A stretch of DNA of 64,000 nt from Liopterus haemorrhoidalis (GCA_963971575.1 OZ020623.1:11906980-11970979), one strand, 5' to 3'; shown: positions 32,097-43,930, counted from the stretch's first letter. Notes: generated by a model not told the origin, from the sequence alone. Translations and numbers: made by a program.

Positions 32097-33011
32097 TAAG
32101 GTGTCTCAAAAGAAATTTTATATTTATTTAGCTTACTGCGTGAACGCAACGTATCCGAGGGGTGCGGGGGTTATGTCAATCGGTAGCCTGGCTCTTGGGA
32201 ATTTAGTCGCTATGGAGCGTTTCTCGGGTGCAGACCGCGCGTTATGCGTGCGAGAGTTTTACAAAAACGGTGATTCGGCGACTGTAGCCCGTATTAAATT
32301 CTGCAGTATTCGAGGTTTTCGCCACTTAAATGATGCGCCAAGCATTCCTCTCATTCGACATTGGGTTAAAAAGTTTGAAGAGACTGGTACAACGCTGGAT
32401 AAATCAAAATCCGGGCGACCTAGGTCATCAAGAACGGTAGAAAACGTGGAGAATGTTAATCAGTCTGTTCGTGACGACCCGAACCTTTCAATTCGGAAGC
32501 GCGCAAGTGCTTTTAATGTGCATAGATCATCATTACATCGCATTATGCACAAAGACCTAAAACTGCACCCCTACAAAATTCAATTGGTGCAAGAATTAAA
32601 GCCCCAAGATGCCACTCAGAGGCTTAATTCTCAGGCAAATTGATCTCCCGGAGAGGTGACATAAATTAGCCTCCACGCAGTCTATATTTAACCCCTATGG
32701 AATTTTCCTATGGGGTTATCTTAAATCTAAAGTTTACGCCAGTAAACCGACTTCACTGGCGCATTTGAAAGAAAATATCCGTCACGAAATGGCAGCCATC
32801 CCTGAGTCCACCTGCCGAGACGTCATAAGTAATTTTACTGTTCGATTAAATGAGTGCCGAGAACGCGAGGGTCTACATTTAGACGATATTATTTTTAAGA
32901 AATAAATCCCCCAAAAGTGTATTTTAATAATTAATAAACATTTTTTCTATATACGGCTTACTTTTTTTTTAATCGATCCACTAAATATAAAATTTCTTTT
33001 GAGACACCTTG
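32097..33011 (+). mobile_element. DD41D mariner, copy 3, internally deleted (915 bp)
   Basis: Inverted repeats are as in copies 1 and 2, except that the first base is T instead of C. TA duplications are at 32095-32096 and 33012-33013. Compared with copy 2, 397 bp are missing between GAGGCTTAATT and CTCAGGCAAAT; the junction at about 32628-32630 shows 2 bp of microhomology. The deletion removes all the DNA that encodes the first and second catalytic Asp. Confidence 0.93.
32173..32904 (+). pseudogene. DD41D transposase with 397-bp deletion
   Basis: The frame from MSIGSLALGN (32173) is open through both HTH segments (CVREFYKNGDSATVAR, GRPRSSR, KRASAFNVHRSSLHRIMHKD) to QRLNSQAN and a stop at 32643. 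The deletion then puts the C-terminal part out of frame; DNA for YLKSKVYA, HLKENIRHEMAAIPEST and LHLDDIIFKK is still recognisable up to 32904. The surviving product would be a DNA-binding domain of about 156 residues without catalysis, the type of product that can act as a repressor. That role is inference. Confidence 0.85.
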
Positions 33012-33444
33012 TAGAAAAATTATATTTGTCTGCTGTAAAATTTTATAAAAATATTTAAAATCCATCCAGAATTCTATATTGTAAAGTTGAAATCTTGTTC
33101 CAGAAATAGACTAGACACATAACCTAATATTCCATTCAAAACAAGGAAATAACATTCCAATAGGAAAAAGAATCCACTGGCATATTTATCAGACGTGTAG
33201 GATCTGGAACAATGTCAGTAGACGGCTGTTGGCTCCCGTCTTTGAGCTACAGGTGTTAGTTTTCTGACATCGGAAGATTTATAACATTTCGTCCCTTCGT
33301 GACATCTTACCAAATGGAAAACCGATCAACATTCTCATATTAAAACAAGAACTACTACACGAAATTACATTTTTGTATTGATCTATTTTTAAAGTGTTAG
33401 GAGTATAAAAAATTATGGTGATTTAGATTTATTCTTATTTGTAG
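33012..33444. other. Unassigned spacer
   Basis: No gene or repeat boundary is recognised. Confidence 0.35.
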
Positions 33445-34265
33445 GTATAGGGGAAAAATTTTAAGATCGTAGCGCCACGCGGATTATTTTGAAACCATTC
33501 TAAATCAGATACCACTTGACATTTACTAGTAAATAATAGCGAAAAGTGTATCAAAAAACGACAAAAAATAAATAATTGTTTGGGATTTTCTGATTTTGTG
33601 AAGTGACATTACTTGTATACATCTAAAATACTACATTTTGTGATCTGGTTTTAAGTTATGGCGGTTTTCCATTGTCGATTATTTTAACTATATTGGGGGA
33701 AATAATAATTCCCGTGTTGTTTACCAAGGGGTAGAAATCTACAATGCTGGGCATATAATATTGTGTGGAGTCACTGAAAAAACAGAGAGTTCATAAAGAT
33801 TTACGCATTATGCCTACAAACTTGTGCATTACAAACCCACACACAATAACAGGAATTTTCAAGATGTGCGATAATAAATACAAAATTGAAAATATTTTTT
33901 GTAGTCACTATCATTAAAATGTAATGAGCAAACTTTGATATAAGGGCTCACTTTTTTTCCAATTTTTAAATTGTTTATCTAAACATCGCGTCGATTCCTA
34001 ACCTCTTGCTTTCCCAATTTTGTTTCGAACCGTACGGTGTCTGATATTAGTGGAAACAAATGAAACGATATTTCCGGGTTTCTTCTTTTCAATGAATTGC
34101 ACATAGGCACACAACAATATGTATTATACATTTTTCAATGATTATAATAAAACTTTAAAAACAAACTTCATACAAAACCAATACACAAAACGAAATGTTA
34201 TCTGATGTACACAAGTTCATGAAACGCTCACCAGATGGTAGGGCGCTTAGCTGCAAATCCCTATA
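33445..34265 (-). mobile_element. Short THAP-bearing element, copy 2b (inverted)
   Basis: It is the reverse-complement twin of 29185-30000. It starts TATAGGGGAAAAATTTTAAG and ends GCTTAGCTGCAAATCCCTAT on the plus strand. The minus strand encodes the same THAP frame, including the same TAG in place of tryptophan. The two copies could pair as a long hairpin in a read-through transcript. Confidence 0.75.
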
Positions 34266-34626
34266 ATCTGTCTCACTTTGTAATACGAAACTAAATCTGG
34301 TTACTTTAGTGACTGTTGTGGTGTAAATAGACTTTTGTAGAATCATGTGAACTTGTAAATCTGGCTTTTAAAAGTATGGTTAAGTTTCATCATATTGAGG
34401 TTATTACTAAATTGACATGTCAAAATTGTGATTGAGATGTCAAATATTTTGAATGTAATATATTAATATTTATTTCATCAAACTTTCGATTATTACTCGT
34501 ATAATAGTAAATAATATTACGATTATCAATGAAATATCGTGATAATGTATAAAAAACAAAAATACATATTATATAAGAATAATTTATCATTTTATTCTGA
34601 TGCCCTTAAAACCTAATTCTTGTTTT

Positions 34627-35580
34627 TCAAAATTTAATAACATATTTTAAAAAAAAATATTCATTTTTTGAATGTAAATCCCAAATTTTTCTCTGCAAAT
34701 CTTTCCGAAACATGTAGTCTGTGGTTCTATCTGTTTTCTTATTATTACCTCTTCCCATGTTCGTCGGTCTTAAATTTTCTACATCTTCATTTAAAATTTT
34801 TCTTACTTCTCCTTCAGAAATCTAAAGAAATTGAAATGGGAAACAAAAAGGACACCAAGATTTACTGAAAAAATATCTGCCACAAGGTCTATAATTTCGC
34901 TTCTTTTTAATTTTGTTCCATTTTTTTCTAAAAGTTTTGCATAAGCGTTATATATGTGTTTTTTTGTATATTTATCTAATTGTTGTCTCTTATGCATATT
35001 TTCTGATGTTATGTTCTTATTTTGGCTGTATAAAAATACTTTTCAATTGTAATTTGAAGGCTTAAAAAAATCATAAATGCATGTAGCGCGCGAATACGAC
35101 GTGTGACGTCATACCCCTTCTAACTGACGCATGACACTACTAGCTTACCGGCGTACATAGTCTGTTGTGAACTTATTTGTTTGTATAACTTTTATAGGTT
35201 ATGTAAAGTTAGAGTGATTTTAATTAAAATAAAGTTTAATTCTATAAAAACAATTTATACATGTTTACCGAATTAAATTTTATATTGAAATAGATAACTT
35301 ATATTGCAGTATTTCAATTATGCCTCTAACGTTTTGTAACTTCATGTAAACAATGTAGTAAAATTCTGACATCTAAATTACATAAATATTTACATTTTAC
35401 AGAGTTGCAGCGTTTGTTTACATAAAGTTATAGAATATATAATAAAAATTACTTACAGGTCTGCTTTGACACCACGTATTTCTTCAGCACTGTAGCATTC
35501 ATTATTTTTCATATATTCCATGAGCATAAATGCATCAATGTTTGGTAAATTATCACTCTGAGCCCTAACAAAATCTTTAT
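34627..35580 (-). CDS. Three-exon gene model, protein of unknown function
   Basis: Minus-strand exons: a 35457-35580 (124 nt), b 34866-35025 (160 nt), c 34627-34821 (195 nt with TGA). Acceptors are AATTGTAG, TTATACAG and TTTCTTTAG; donors are ACCT|GTAAGT and TTCA|GTAAAT; introns are 431 and 44 bp. The codon phases join without a break across both introns, which is strong evidence for a real transcript. Exon a encodes DNLPNIDAFMLMEYMKNN and SAEEIRGVKADL, a segment I know from insect proteins of the YqaJ/SWIM-type uncharacterised family. Exons b-c encode KKHIYNAYAKLLE, KRSEIIDLVADIFS|ISEGEVRKILNED, a helix-turn-helix-like stretch, and a basic tail. The 5' exon(s) and start are not found. It could instead be a TE-derived gene. 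The 44-bp intron is unusually short. Confidence 0.5.
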
Positions 35581-36340
35581 CTACAATTTTAATAATAAAT
35601 GCGTGAAAAATTGTTTAAAAACAAATACAAAACTCTCGAACAATACAATATACACACGTGTAAAGATTATGTTGTAGCTGTATCTGTGACGTGAAACCCC
35701 TATCGTTTGACGTCATACTCAGTCGTTTTTATTCGGCAACCTTCGCTCCGTGGTCGGCTTATTTCAAATTTACAATATATTAATTCAAAAATTTGGCTAT
35801 AATATTAATTAAAATGTAATTTTTGTTTTGTTAGGTGACATAACTAACATTAACATATCAAAATAATGTAGTTTTAAGGAAATACAAATTTTATGCGTAT
35901 CCCCTATTGTTCTGGCTAATTGCCAAAGCAGCAAAGGTTATAAAAATAAAAAAAAAAAGGTGACAGAAACTAAACAGTCCCATGACGAAAAGTCTTCAGT
36001 ACGCCGTAGCTCTAACGGCTAGCGAGATTTTTATCTCTTTACACATTTTCTTCATATACATTTTAACTAAATTAAACTTGACATTCCATCATCGAGAAAA
36101 TTTGTCATTTTCCATGATGGAGTATTAAACTTTCAACAATAGTTAACGAATGTTACCATATATGACACATGGGTCCCACCATACATCAGCTATTTGATGT
36201 ATTTAACCGGTATTTGGGAAACGGTCAGCAAATATTTAATGACGCAAATGCTTGAAACACAAAAGCATTGTCGCACTTAAAATTGCCAATTCACTAATGG
36301 AAAACCAGCATCGGATTCAACCTTATTGAAGACTAGCTGG
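35581..36340. other. Spacer upstream of the three-exon model
   Basis: A first exon of the minus-strand model should lie here or further right, but I cannot identify one. TGACGTCA-type motifs occur near 35107 and 35709. Confidence 0.3.
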
Positions 36341-36975
36341 AGTACCCGTACCTCGTACGGTTTTTGTAATGTACATTTTGCCTTATTTCATATTTCAATA
36401 TTTTTACCGATATTTCAATTTTAAGTAGAACGCAAAATATTTTTTTACTCTAAACCTTTACTCTTTTGTATATGATTTTGAAGTTAAGAAAATAATAAGT
36501 GAGATACTTCGTTTATAGGTAGCTCTCCCTATAACTCCCCAAATATATATCTTATTAAAATCTGCATTATACAGAGAGGAATAGTTTCATTTCCCATATT
36601 CATTTTTGCTATTAAGTAAATGATAAATGCTCTCTAAATAATCTTCTTATTAAAACTGCGTTGAACAGAAAACAAAATGTTTTCTTTTATATATTTTTGA
36701 TGTAAAGTAGATAATAAGTGAGATATTTCATGATTTTAGTTTTAGGATGTAACTATCCCTGTAACTTCTGAAATATTCATTCAATCGAAAAATATATACA
36801 ACAATAAAGATATGATTTCTTATTGAAAACAATTTTTATTATATACATTTTTTGCTGTTGTTAATAACATGGGAGATATTTGAATAGTTTAGCTTTAGAG
36901 TGGCCCCCGTAACTGCCCAAATATTCATCTAAATAAAAAAATGCATAGAAATAAAATAAACAAAAGGGAGGGGGG
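36341..36975. repeat. Degenerate tandem repeat, ~170-210-bp unit
   Basis: A unit with AATAAGTGAGATA(C/T)TTC, TTTAG or TTATAG, CTATCCCTGTAACTY, AAATATTCATC and an A-rich tail recurs near 36498, 36710 and 36860. It starts after ACCCGTACCTCGTACGGTTT, a terminus-like motif. Confidence 0.55.
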
Positions 36976-36989
36976 TTCTGGGCGTTCAA

Positions 36990-37221
36990 TCCCCTCCCTG
37001 AAATAATAGAATTTTTTTTTTACTTATCAGTTAAAAAATTACAATATTTTTCTTCTCATCGGTTTAAAAATAATCTTAAATAAAATGTATTTTTTATTCA
37101 CATTATCTGAACCGAAATAAACCGATATTTTTGTTCGGTTCAGCTCCGGTTTTCGTTTCGAGATAAATAACGGTTTTTTACGGTTTTCGGTTTTCGGTTC
37201 AGTTCCGGTTCGAAGCCCTGG
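36990..37221. mobile_element. Left-truncated hAT element of the 4623-5112 family
   Basis: It shares TTTACTTATCAGTTAAAAAA, ATTATCTGAACCGAAATAAA, CCGATATTTTT and the right end GTTCCGGTTCGAAGCCCTG with 4900-5112. The left end is missing; a G-rich stretch (GGGAGGGGGGTTC) lies at the break. Confidence 0.75.
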
Positions 37222-37775
37222 TTTTAACCCCGAAACTTTCCCGCAGGATAAAAATTTCGAAATGCCTTATAGCCTATGTTCGAATCCTGGTTCTACTTAT
37301 CATCATACCAAAAAAACAATGGTAATAATTTAGAATGGGGAACAAAGCTACAATTTTTTTAACGAACGATGATTGTGCTATCTGTAGCTCGGGCATAATA
37401 AAAATATATATATAATAAAAAATATTTCACTTTCAAGTCGCACATGAAAGTATGATTTGAAAGCGAATATTTTTAATTATTTTTATTTTTACTATGGTCA
37501 AATTTGGTCAATATTTTTTACCATCTTACACATCGCGTTTTCGAAAAAAGCATATTCCCTCTACCTTGATGCAATGTGTAATCAATTCTAAATATGTTTC
37601 ACGGGCCAAGTATTTAAAAATCACAGAGGACGAGTGGGAGAAATTCCGAGGAAATCTTTAGAGGACGGAGGGCGGGTTATTAAAAAAAAAACAAGGGTCA
37701 GAAATTTCATGCCAGCCGTTTGAAACTTATTGTTGGGCTGTAGGTTGGACACTATTGCAGTATATGGATCTAAAA
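37222..37775. other. Unassigned spacer
   Basis: No gene is recognised. Confidence 0.35.
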
Positions 37776-38440
37776 TGGAGATGGGTCGTTCATGAACGAA
37801 CCGGCTCACTGAGCTGGCTCCGTACACTGATCGAAGTGACACGGTTCACCAAATTGAAATTAGCCGGCTCACGGCTCATTGCATAGTTTCAAGTTTCAAG
37901 GATTGATAGGGCGATTGTAAGCAGTGACCGGAGTAATCCGGATCTGGATCGATGTCATGTTGAACTTCGCGAGAACTGGCTTGTAATGTATTATCATAAA
38001 GTGTATTTTGTCATCAATTTGTAGGGCAGTCTATTTGAAACTAATAGGCTTAGTCTGTACTTTCTTACAACCATACTATATAAAAATATTTAAAATGTTG
38101 CCCAAATCCCAGATTTATAAGGGCAATAAACATCGCCCTAAACTTAACACCTCTGGTTTAAAATACAGTAGCTACATAAAGTGAATTCTTTGTTTACTAT
38201 TAACCCGGCAAAAATGTTGGATAATTCACTTCTATAGATTTTTATTTATTTAACTTGTTCATATAATACAAGAGCTGGCTGAGCGACGTTCTACCTACAT
38301 ATTGCAAACCAACAACCGTATTGAACGAACTACCGATAACTGACCGACCTGTGTCTCGGAAACTTGTTTACTTAGCCGGATCAATCTGAACGACCTCCAC
38401 TGATCCGGTTCCTCAAACTGAGCCGAAATTCCCATCTCTA
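37776..38440. mobile_element. 665-bp hAT element, GTTCATGAACGA type
   Basis: Ends are TGGAGATGGGTC and the complement of TTCCCATCTCTA. Target copies ATCTAAAA (37768-37775) and ATTTAAAA (38441-38448) differ by one base. The left subterminal region is a dense GTTCATGAACGAACCGGCTC repeat; similar CCGGTT and CGAACGA motifs lie at the right. There is no ORF. Confidence 0.8.
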
Positions 38441-40239
38441 ATTTAAAAGTGTCCCCCCAAATATTTTACTCACCATCCGGTACTGCCTTCATCGGAAGAC
38501 TTGATGCCATCATTCGCGCCGGGGGTAACCATATCGAACAGTGACATATTTTTCATGAAAATTAATGTATTTTCAATAATGTCTTCAAATATTGAATAAA
38601 TAGGATTCATAATTGACGAAACTACAGCATTTTTAATTGGTAACACTTCAAGTGACGAACACTGCAGTAAGTAATTTTAAAACATATCTTTGTTTTCATT
38701 ACCAGTGAATATTTTGCGACTGTAACTTGAATCTCAGAGAATAATAAATTTAGATCAAAGGTAAGTTCTGATGAAACGTATGAAAATGTGATTTATGGCA
38801 GCTTAGAGGATGAATGCAAATTTGGGTTGAGTAAAAAATGGTGGAGAATTTTCTTTTTTGACATAATGCTAGTAAAGAGATCCCACGAGACGTATGTTAG
38901 TGCTTATATGATGTATGGAAGAAAGTATTTCAACAGAAAAAAAAATATGAGATAAGAAAAAAATCTCTTAGAAACTATTTTAGTTTTTAACTTTTTGTAG
39001 AAAATTTTAACTGAACGACGGGTGATTGTCAACAGTAAAAAACAGAAAAAGTAATAAATGCATAACAATTTTTGCAAATGCAAGAATTTTTTGTAGATTT
39101 ATTTATTTTACAAGGAAAATATACAAAAATCAACAACTTATCCCAACTTTTCTTTACATTTTTCTCTGCTATACGTTCTCTGTACAAGTATCCTTTAAGG
39201 GGAGACAAAATACTATAGTTCTCACAAGTTCTACACAAAACAAATACCATAAATAATTGCAACTTGATAAATTTGCTTTAAGACCATCAGATTCAAGTCT
39301 AGCGAGTAGGGCAACCTGATCTAAAATGACATAATTGGATAAAACGACAAACTGTCAGGGGCGTACCTAGGGTAAATAGCGCCCATGGTAAACATTAAAA
39401 TTGTGCCTCTATCCAAACATGTCACATCCACTTTTTGAAAATTAAAATTTAAAATAACTTGCTGAAAATCTTTATATATAAATATTTTTGAGTATGTCTG
39501 GAAATTCTAACCCACTTCCAGATATGCTACCGAGTTGAAATTTTGCATACAGGTAGGAAATGCCTTCATCATAACTAGAAAAATCGAAAAAATCTCAAAA
39601 AAGTCCCAATAGAAACGAGAAATTAATCATTTTGTTTTTAATTATATTAGACCATTGGAATATCTATTAAATATGCAGTAAGGGGATAGGAATTTTCGTT
39701 CAATAGTTGATTGGATGACTATATTCTGATAGTGGCTCTTCGGGCGGCATCGGAAATGTTCGGCTCAAATATTGTCGGTAAACAGCACTGATCTTTATTC
39801 AGTTATTTAGCAAAACTATGATTAGTGTATGTAGAACGAGACAACATCTATATTATATTTTTTTATTTTTGCCGATATAAGGCTTAAGTGCTTAAGCCTA
39901 TTTTTGTAGCTTTCCTAGTTTTTGAGTTAGAGCCGATTTGGTTCAGTTTTTTGCCTATAATTCCAAAACCTTTGCCCAAACTTCAAAATGGACCAAATTT
40001 TGCTGATCTATGACCAAAAATACATATTTGTACCAATTTTCAATAAAATCTAAGACAAAATATTTTTGCTTAAAATTCGTGATTATTTTAAGGTCTACCC
40101 CTTACGATTTTACGGGTTTTGGATTAGTGCCCATACAAAACTTAATAACTGGTTTATTACCGCCCAAATTTTTTTTTAGACTCAACTATATTGTGTAATA
40201 TTAAAAATCCACAGCAGATTTCTATTCCTAACCATTTTT
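38441..40239. other. AT-rich spacer, mostly unassigned
   Basis: No gene is visible. Near 39520-39560, GAGTTGAAATTTTGCATACA resembles the GTTGAAATTTGGCATGC of repeat B, so 39470-40240 may belong to an old relative of these composite repeats. Confidence 0.35.
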
Positions 40240-40497
40240 ACTTGCCCGACCTTAATATATAAGGGGCAAGTATTGTAATCGCGAAAATTTTCGATGTCGA
40301 GATTTTGACTGATGACCACGTTTCATGGTCCAGGGACTCCAAAAAACCTATTTTCGAAGTGCCGTCCGTATGTGTGTGTCTGTGTGTGTGTGTGTCTGTA
40401 TGTATACACGATAACTCAAGAACGGTTCAACTTAGAGAATTCGATTTGGTACTAAAAAATTCTCCTATTAAATGGGAAGAACCCTATTGTTTTTTAT
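40240..40497 (+). repeat. Repeat A arm, left part of composite alpha
   Basis: It begins TTTTTACTTGCCCGACCTTA, continues GGGGCAAGTATTGTAATCGC, GTCGAGATTTTGACTGATGA and CATGGTCCAGGGA, has a short (GTGTCT)n tract (40370-40400), then ACACGATAACTCAAGAACGG, and breaks at GTTTTTTAT where the LINE starts. It matches one arm of the foldback at 17041-18145. Confidence 0.75.
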
Positions 40498-43165
40498 GAA
40501 TGTGGTATGAATGTGTTTTTCTCAAATGTGGATATAACAGATGTTTTAGACTATTCGCTTTATACTATCAGTAAAATTGATGAATTACATCCACCTCTTT
40601 GCATTGAATTTTATATTTCTCATCAAATTAAAATAAAAAATAATTATGTTAGTAGTTATAACTTTAATAGGGCTAATTTTGATGAAATAAATTCGGAATT
40701 GAGTATTCATAATTGGTCGATTGAATTTCAAACAATTAATATCGAACAAGCGACGAAAAAATTTTATGAAATTATATTTGATATTATAGACAGAAATGTT
40801 CCACTTGTAAAGTTCAAAAATAACAATTTCCCTGAATACTATTCGGATTACTTAATATCTCTTATAAAAAAGAAAAATAAAATCCGGAAAAAAATTAAAA
40901 AGTATAATAACAAGGCGGATAAATTATTATTTTCACATATTAGATCTGTTATAAAAATACAAATTAATAAATGTTACAGAAAATATGTTAAAAGAATAGA
41001 GAATGGAATTTCAAACAATCCTAAGAAATTCTGGACATTTGTTAAAAAAAATAATATAAACAGTGGCATGCCCGCTGTTATGAAATATAACGGTGATGAA
41101 TCTAGTAACATTAGTGAAACTGTGAATTTATTCGCAAAACATTTTCAATCAATATACTCAACCATAAACAATAACAATAGCTCAGTTTTAAATTCAGTAG
41201 ATTTATCTATGTCAAATTTAAGTAACATAACAATTAACCAAGAAGAGATTTTTAATGTTATTCTGCAACTGGATATAAAAAAATCGAGTGGTCCAGATGG
41301 AATTAATCCTGTGTTCGTGAAAAATTGTGCAACAAATTTGGCTTATCCTTTATATCTATTGTTTTCAAAGTCATTAAAAGAATCAAAATATCCTAGTATG
41401 TTTAAAGAAGCTTATATTACACCAATTTTTAAATCCGGTGATAAGGCAGACATATGCAACTATAGACCTATCTCAAAACTTTCAGTTTTTGCAAAAATCT
41501 TTGACTCTATTATTAATAAAAAAAATTTACAACATATTACAGCGTCGATAACTCCGCATCAACATGGATTTATGCCAAAAAGATCAACCTTCACTAATCT
41601 TTTGCACTACTCACAGTTTCTAACTAATATACTATCAAAAAATTCCCAAGTAGATTCTATCTATACGGATTTTTCAAAAGCGTTTGATCGCGTAAACATT
41701 AAACGTCTTATTGATAAAACGAGCTTTTTCGGTTTTACCGATGAGGTAAAAACGTGGTTACAGTCATACCTAACAAATCGCAATCATCAAGTGGTTTATA
41801 ATGGTTATAAGTCATTTAAATTTTCTCCAGCTTCAGGTGTTCCCCAAGGATCGCACCTGGGACCGACGTTATTTCTTATATTTGTAAATGATCTATCCTT
41901 TTCAATTAAATCAAACTATTTATTTTATGCCGATGATTTGAAAATTTTCAACGAAATATCCTGCGTGGCTGATTGCGAACAATTGCAAGGCGACTTAGAT
42001 AGAATACAAGAATGGTGCTTGGAAAATGAATTGTTCTTAAATTTTAAGAAATGCCAATTTCTAACATTTTCAAGAGCTAAACACAAAATTTTACACATGT
42101 ACAATATAGATAAGCACAACTTAACTAGAGTAGAGTATGTCAAAGACTTGGGAATATATTTTTTGACGAAAAACTGAATTTTAATTATCATATCCAATCC
42201 TGTGTAAATAAGAGTTTACGTAATCTGGGATACATTTTAAGGTGTACTAAGTATTTCTCTAATCCTCTTGCTCTAAAATCTTTATATTTTGCATATGTAC
42301 AATCACATCTTGAATATTGTTCCAGTATATGGAATCCTTTTTATCAAAATTGGTCTCTTAAAATTGAAAGAATACAAAAAAAGTTCTTAAAACATTTGTG
42401 TTACAAAACTGGCAATGCACATTTAATTTCAGAAAGTTACAACTCAAAACTTGTCTTTTTCAATATGTTAAGTTTGAAGCAGAGAAGAGACTTATCTGAT
42501 GCAAAGCAAATTTACAAAATCATAAATAATCATTTTGATAACGATCATTTTTCTAGTCTGATACACTTACATGTGCCGAATTATAATACTCGTACTAAAT
42601 ATGTGTTTCAACTGTCAACGGCCAAAAATAATCTAGCAGCTAATGCTCCGGTTAATAGAATGTGTTCTTTAGTAAACGATATTGATACAGTTGATATCTT
42701 TAATGACACCCTCTCAACATACTGTAAAAAGATCAGATTATATCTTAAGGATAATACTAATATTGGTGGTTGACATAATATTTTTATTTAATTCTTACTG
42801 AAATTTATTTAATTGTTACTAAAATTTACTAAAATTTATGATTTACATGTTCCTAGATTAAATAGAAAAAGATAAGGAAAAAAAAAAATAGTTTAGTGTT
42901 ATTATCTTGCTTTTCAAAATTTTGCTTAAATAAGTTTCTATACATCATTATGTATGTTCATGCATTTGTTATGAGTATTATATAATTTTTTTTTTTTTTT
43001 TTTACAATATGTTTAATTAGCTTAAATACTTTTTTGTACACATTATTTACAATTTCTGATGCAACCATATGTACTAATTTGTTATGAGTGATGATCTTTT
43101 ATTGGGAACTCGTTCCTGTTGATCATCCCAGACGTATAAATAAATAAAATAAAATAAAAAAAAAT
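40498..43165 (+). mobile_element. 5'-truncated LINE (Jockey/CR1 type), 2.7 kb
   Basis: It carries a nearly complete reverse transcriptase gene (next entry), a ~390-bp 3' untranslated part and a TAAATAAATAAAATAAAATA tail ending near 43165. The left flank is repeat A and the right flank is the interior of the same class of element, so the LINE appears to have inserted into a composite repeat. The left break falls near the end of the endonuclease coding region. Confidence 0.85.
40507..42773 (+). pseudogene. LINE ORF2: endonuclease end plus reverse transcriptase, one frameshift
   Basis: The first frame (40507-42174) has the endonuclease tail VFFSNVDITDVL and HPPLCIEF, then the RT order SSGPDGINPVF, YRPISKL, HGFMPKRST, IYTDFSKAFDRV, SGVPQGSHLGP, IFVNDL, LFYADDLKIF, NFKKCQ and YVKDLGIYF. 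The catalytic aspartates (TDFSKAFD, YADD) are intact. At about 42158-42163 a T-run is one base short; the other frame continues DEKLNFNYHIQSCVNKSLRN, YAYVQSHLEYCSSIWNP, FLKHLCYKTG and ends at 42771-42773. With a single frameshift it is the youngest-looking LINE in the window. 5' truncation removes ORF1 and most of the endonuclease, so it cannot move itself. Confidence 0.88.
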
Positions 43166-43427
43166 GAAAAAAAGGTTGACTAGAAATGGGAGTTTACTCA
43201 TGTCGATTTTAAGATTTTTGCGAATATTTAGCAACAGAAAAATATTTCGAAAAAATTTATTGAACAAAAGTTACTATAAATGCAATAACTAATAAGTTTT
43301 ATTTGAGACGTTTTTTGATAAAACGAAAAATTTCGAAAAATTTTTGTAAAATTATTTAAAATTTTTCTAATTTTTGCTAATAATGTACCCAAGTTATAGC
43401 TTTGTAACACGCTGCATTAGAAGGTGT
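43166..43427 (-). repeat. Repeat C-like interior of composite alpha
   Basis: Plus strand: GGTTGACTAGAAATGGGAGT, TTTACTCATGTCGATTTTAA, GCAACAGAAAAATATTTCGA and GACGTTTTTTGATAAAACGA. This is the reverse complement of 30610-30790 (repeat C). It leads straight into a tRNA-like module. Confidence 0.75.
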
Positions 43428-43503
43428 GTCCTGGTCTAGTGGTTATGATGCTGACTCTTCACCCAACTAACTCGATCTAAAGGGATCGAACCCTGCGAGA
43501 AGA
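43428..43503 (+). repeat. tRNA-like module, copy alpha (tRNA-Glu-like 5' half)
   Basis: TGTCCTGGTCTAGTGGTTAT, GATGCTGACTCTTCACCC resemble the 5' half of an animal tRNA-Glu (GGTCTAGTGG in the D arm and TTC in the anticodon position). An extended variable region follows, then AGGGATCGAACCCT (box B). T-rich sequence comes next. A true cloverleaf does not close, so I call it a retroposon promoter module, not a tRNA gene. Confidence 0.6.
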
Positions 43504-43930
43504 GACGATATTATTTTTTGTTTTTTTTTTTTAATTTTTATATTGTTTAAATTATTTTTTCTAAATTCTAGTTATATTTTGGCAAATGTTGCATTTAATT
43601 TTTAAAAGCGTAAATTTAATAACCAGTGAAAATTGTTTAAATTATAATTTAATTCTATTTCAATGTACACGAAATCAGAGGGGCGGAGCTTATAACAACC
43701 AATGGAAACCATAGCGCAATTTTTAAAATTCTTAATGGACCCTGATATATAAAAAAAAATACTGCACATATTTAGAAACCTAAATAATGGTATTAGGCTT
43801 TCGAATTAAAATTAACAAAAAAAATATTTTAATATAAAATTTGTTTTGGCATCCCAAATAATAATCATTCACTTACTAAATACCTGCAAAACCCTGAAAT
43901 GTGTGAAAATTCACACTTCACATAATTTTT
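43504..43930 (+). repeat. Composite repeat: D body, copy alpha
   Basis: Same body as 26300-26737 and 54520-54950: TCTAGTTATATTTTGGCAAA, TGTTGCATTTAATTTTTAAA, GAGGGGCGGAGCTTATAACA, AATGGTATTAGGC, TTTTGGCATCCCAAATAATA, GAAATGTGTGAAAATTCACA. Confidence 0.8.

Noticed and set aside
43428..43503. A genuine tRNA-Glu gene
   Set aside because: Box A and box B are present but acceptor and T-stem pairing do not close, and the piece belongs to a repeated composite element.
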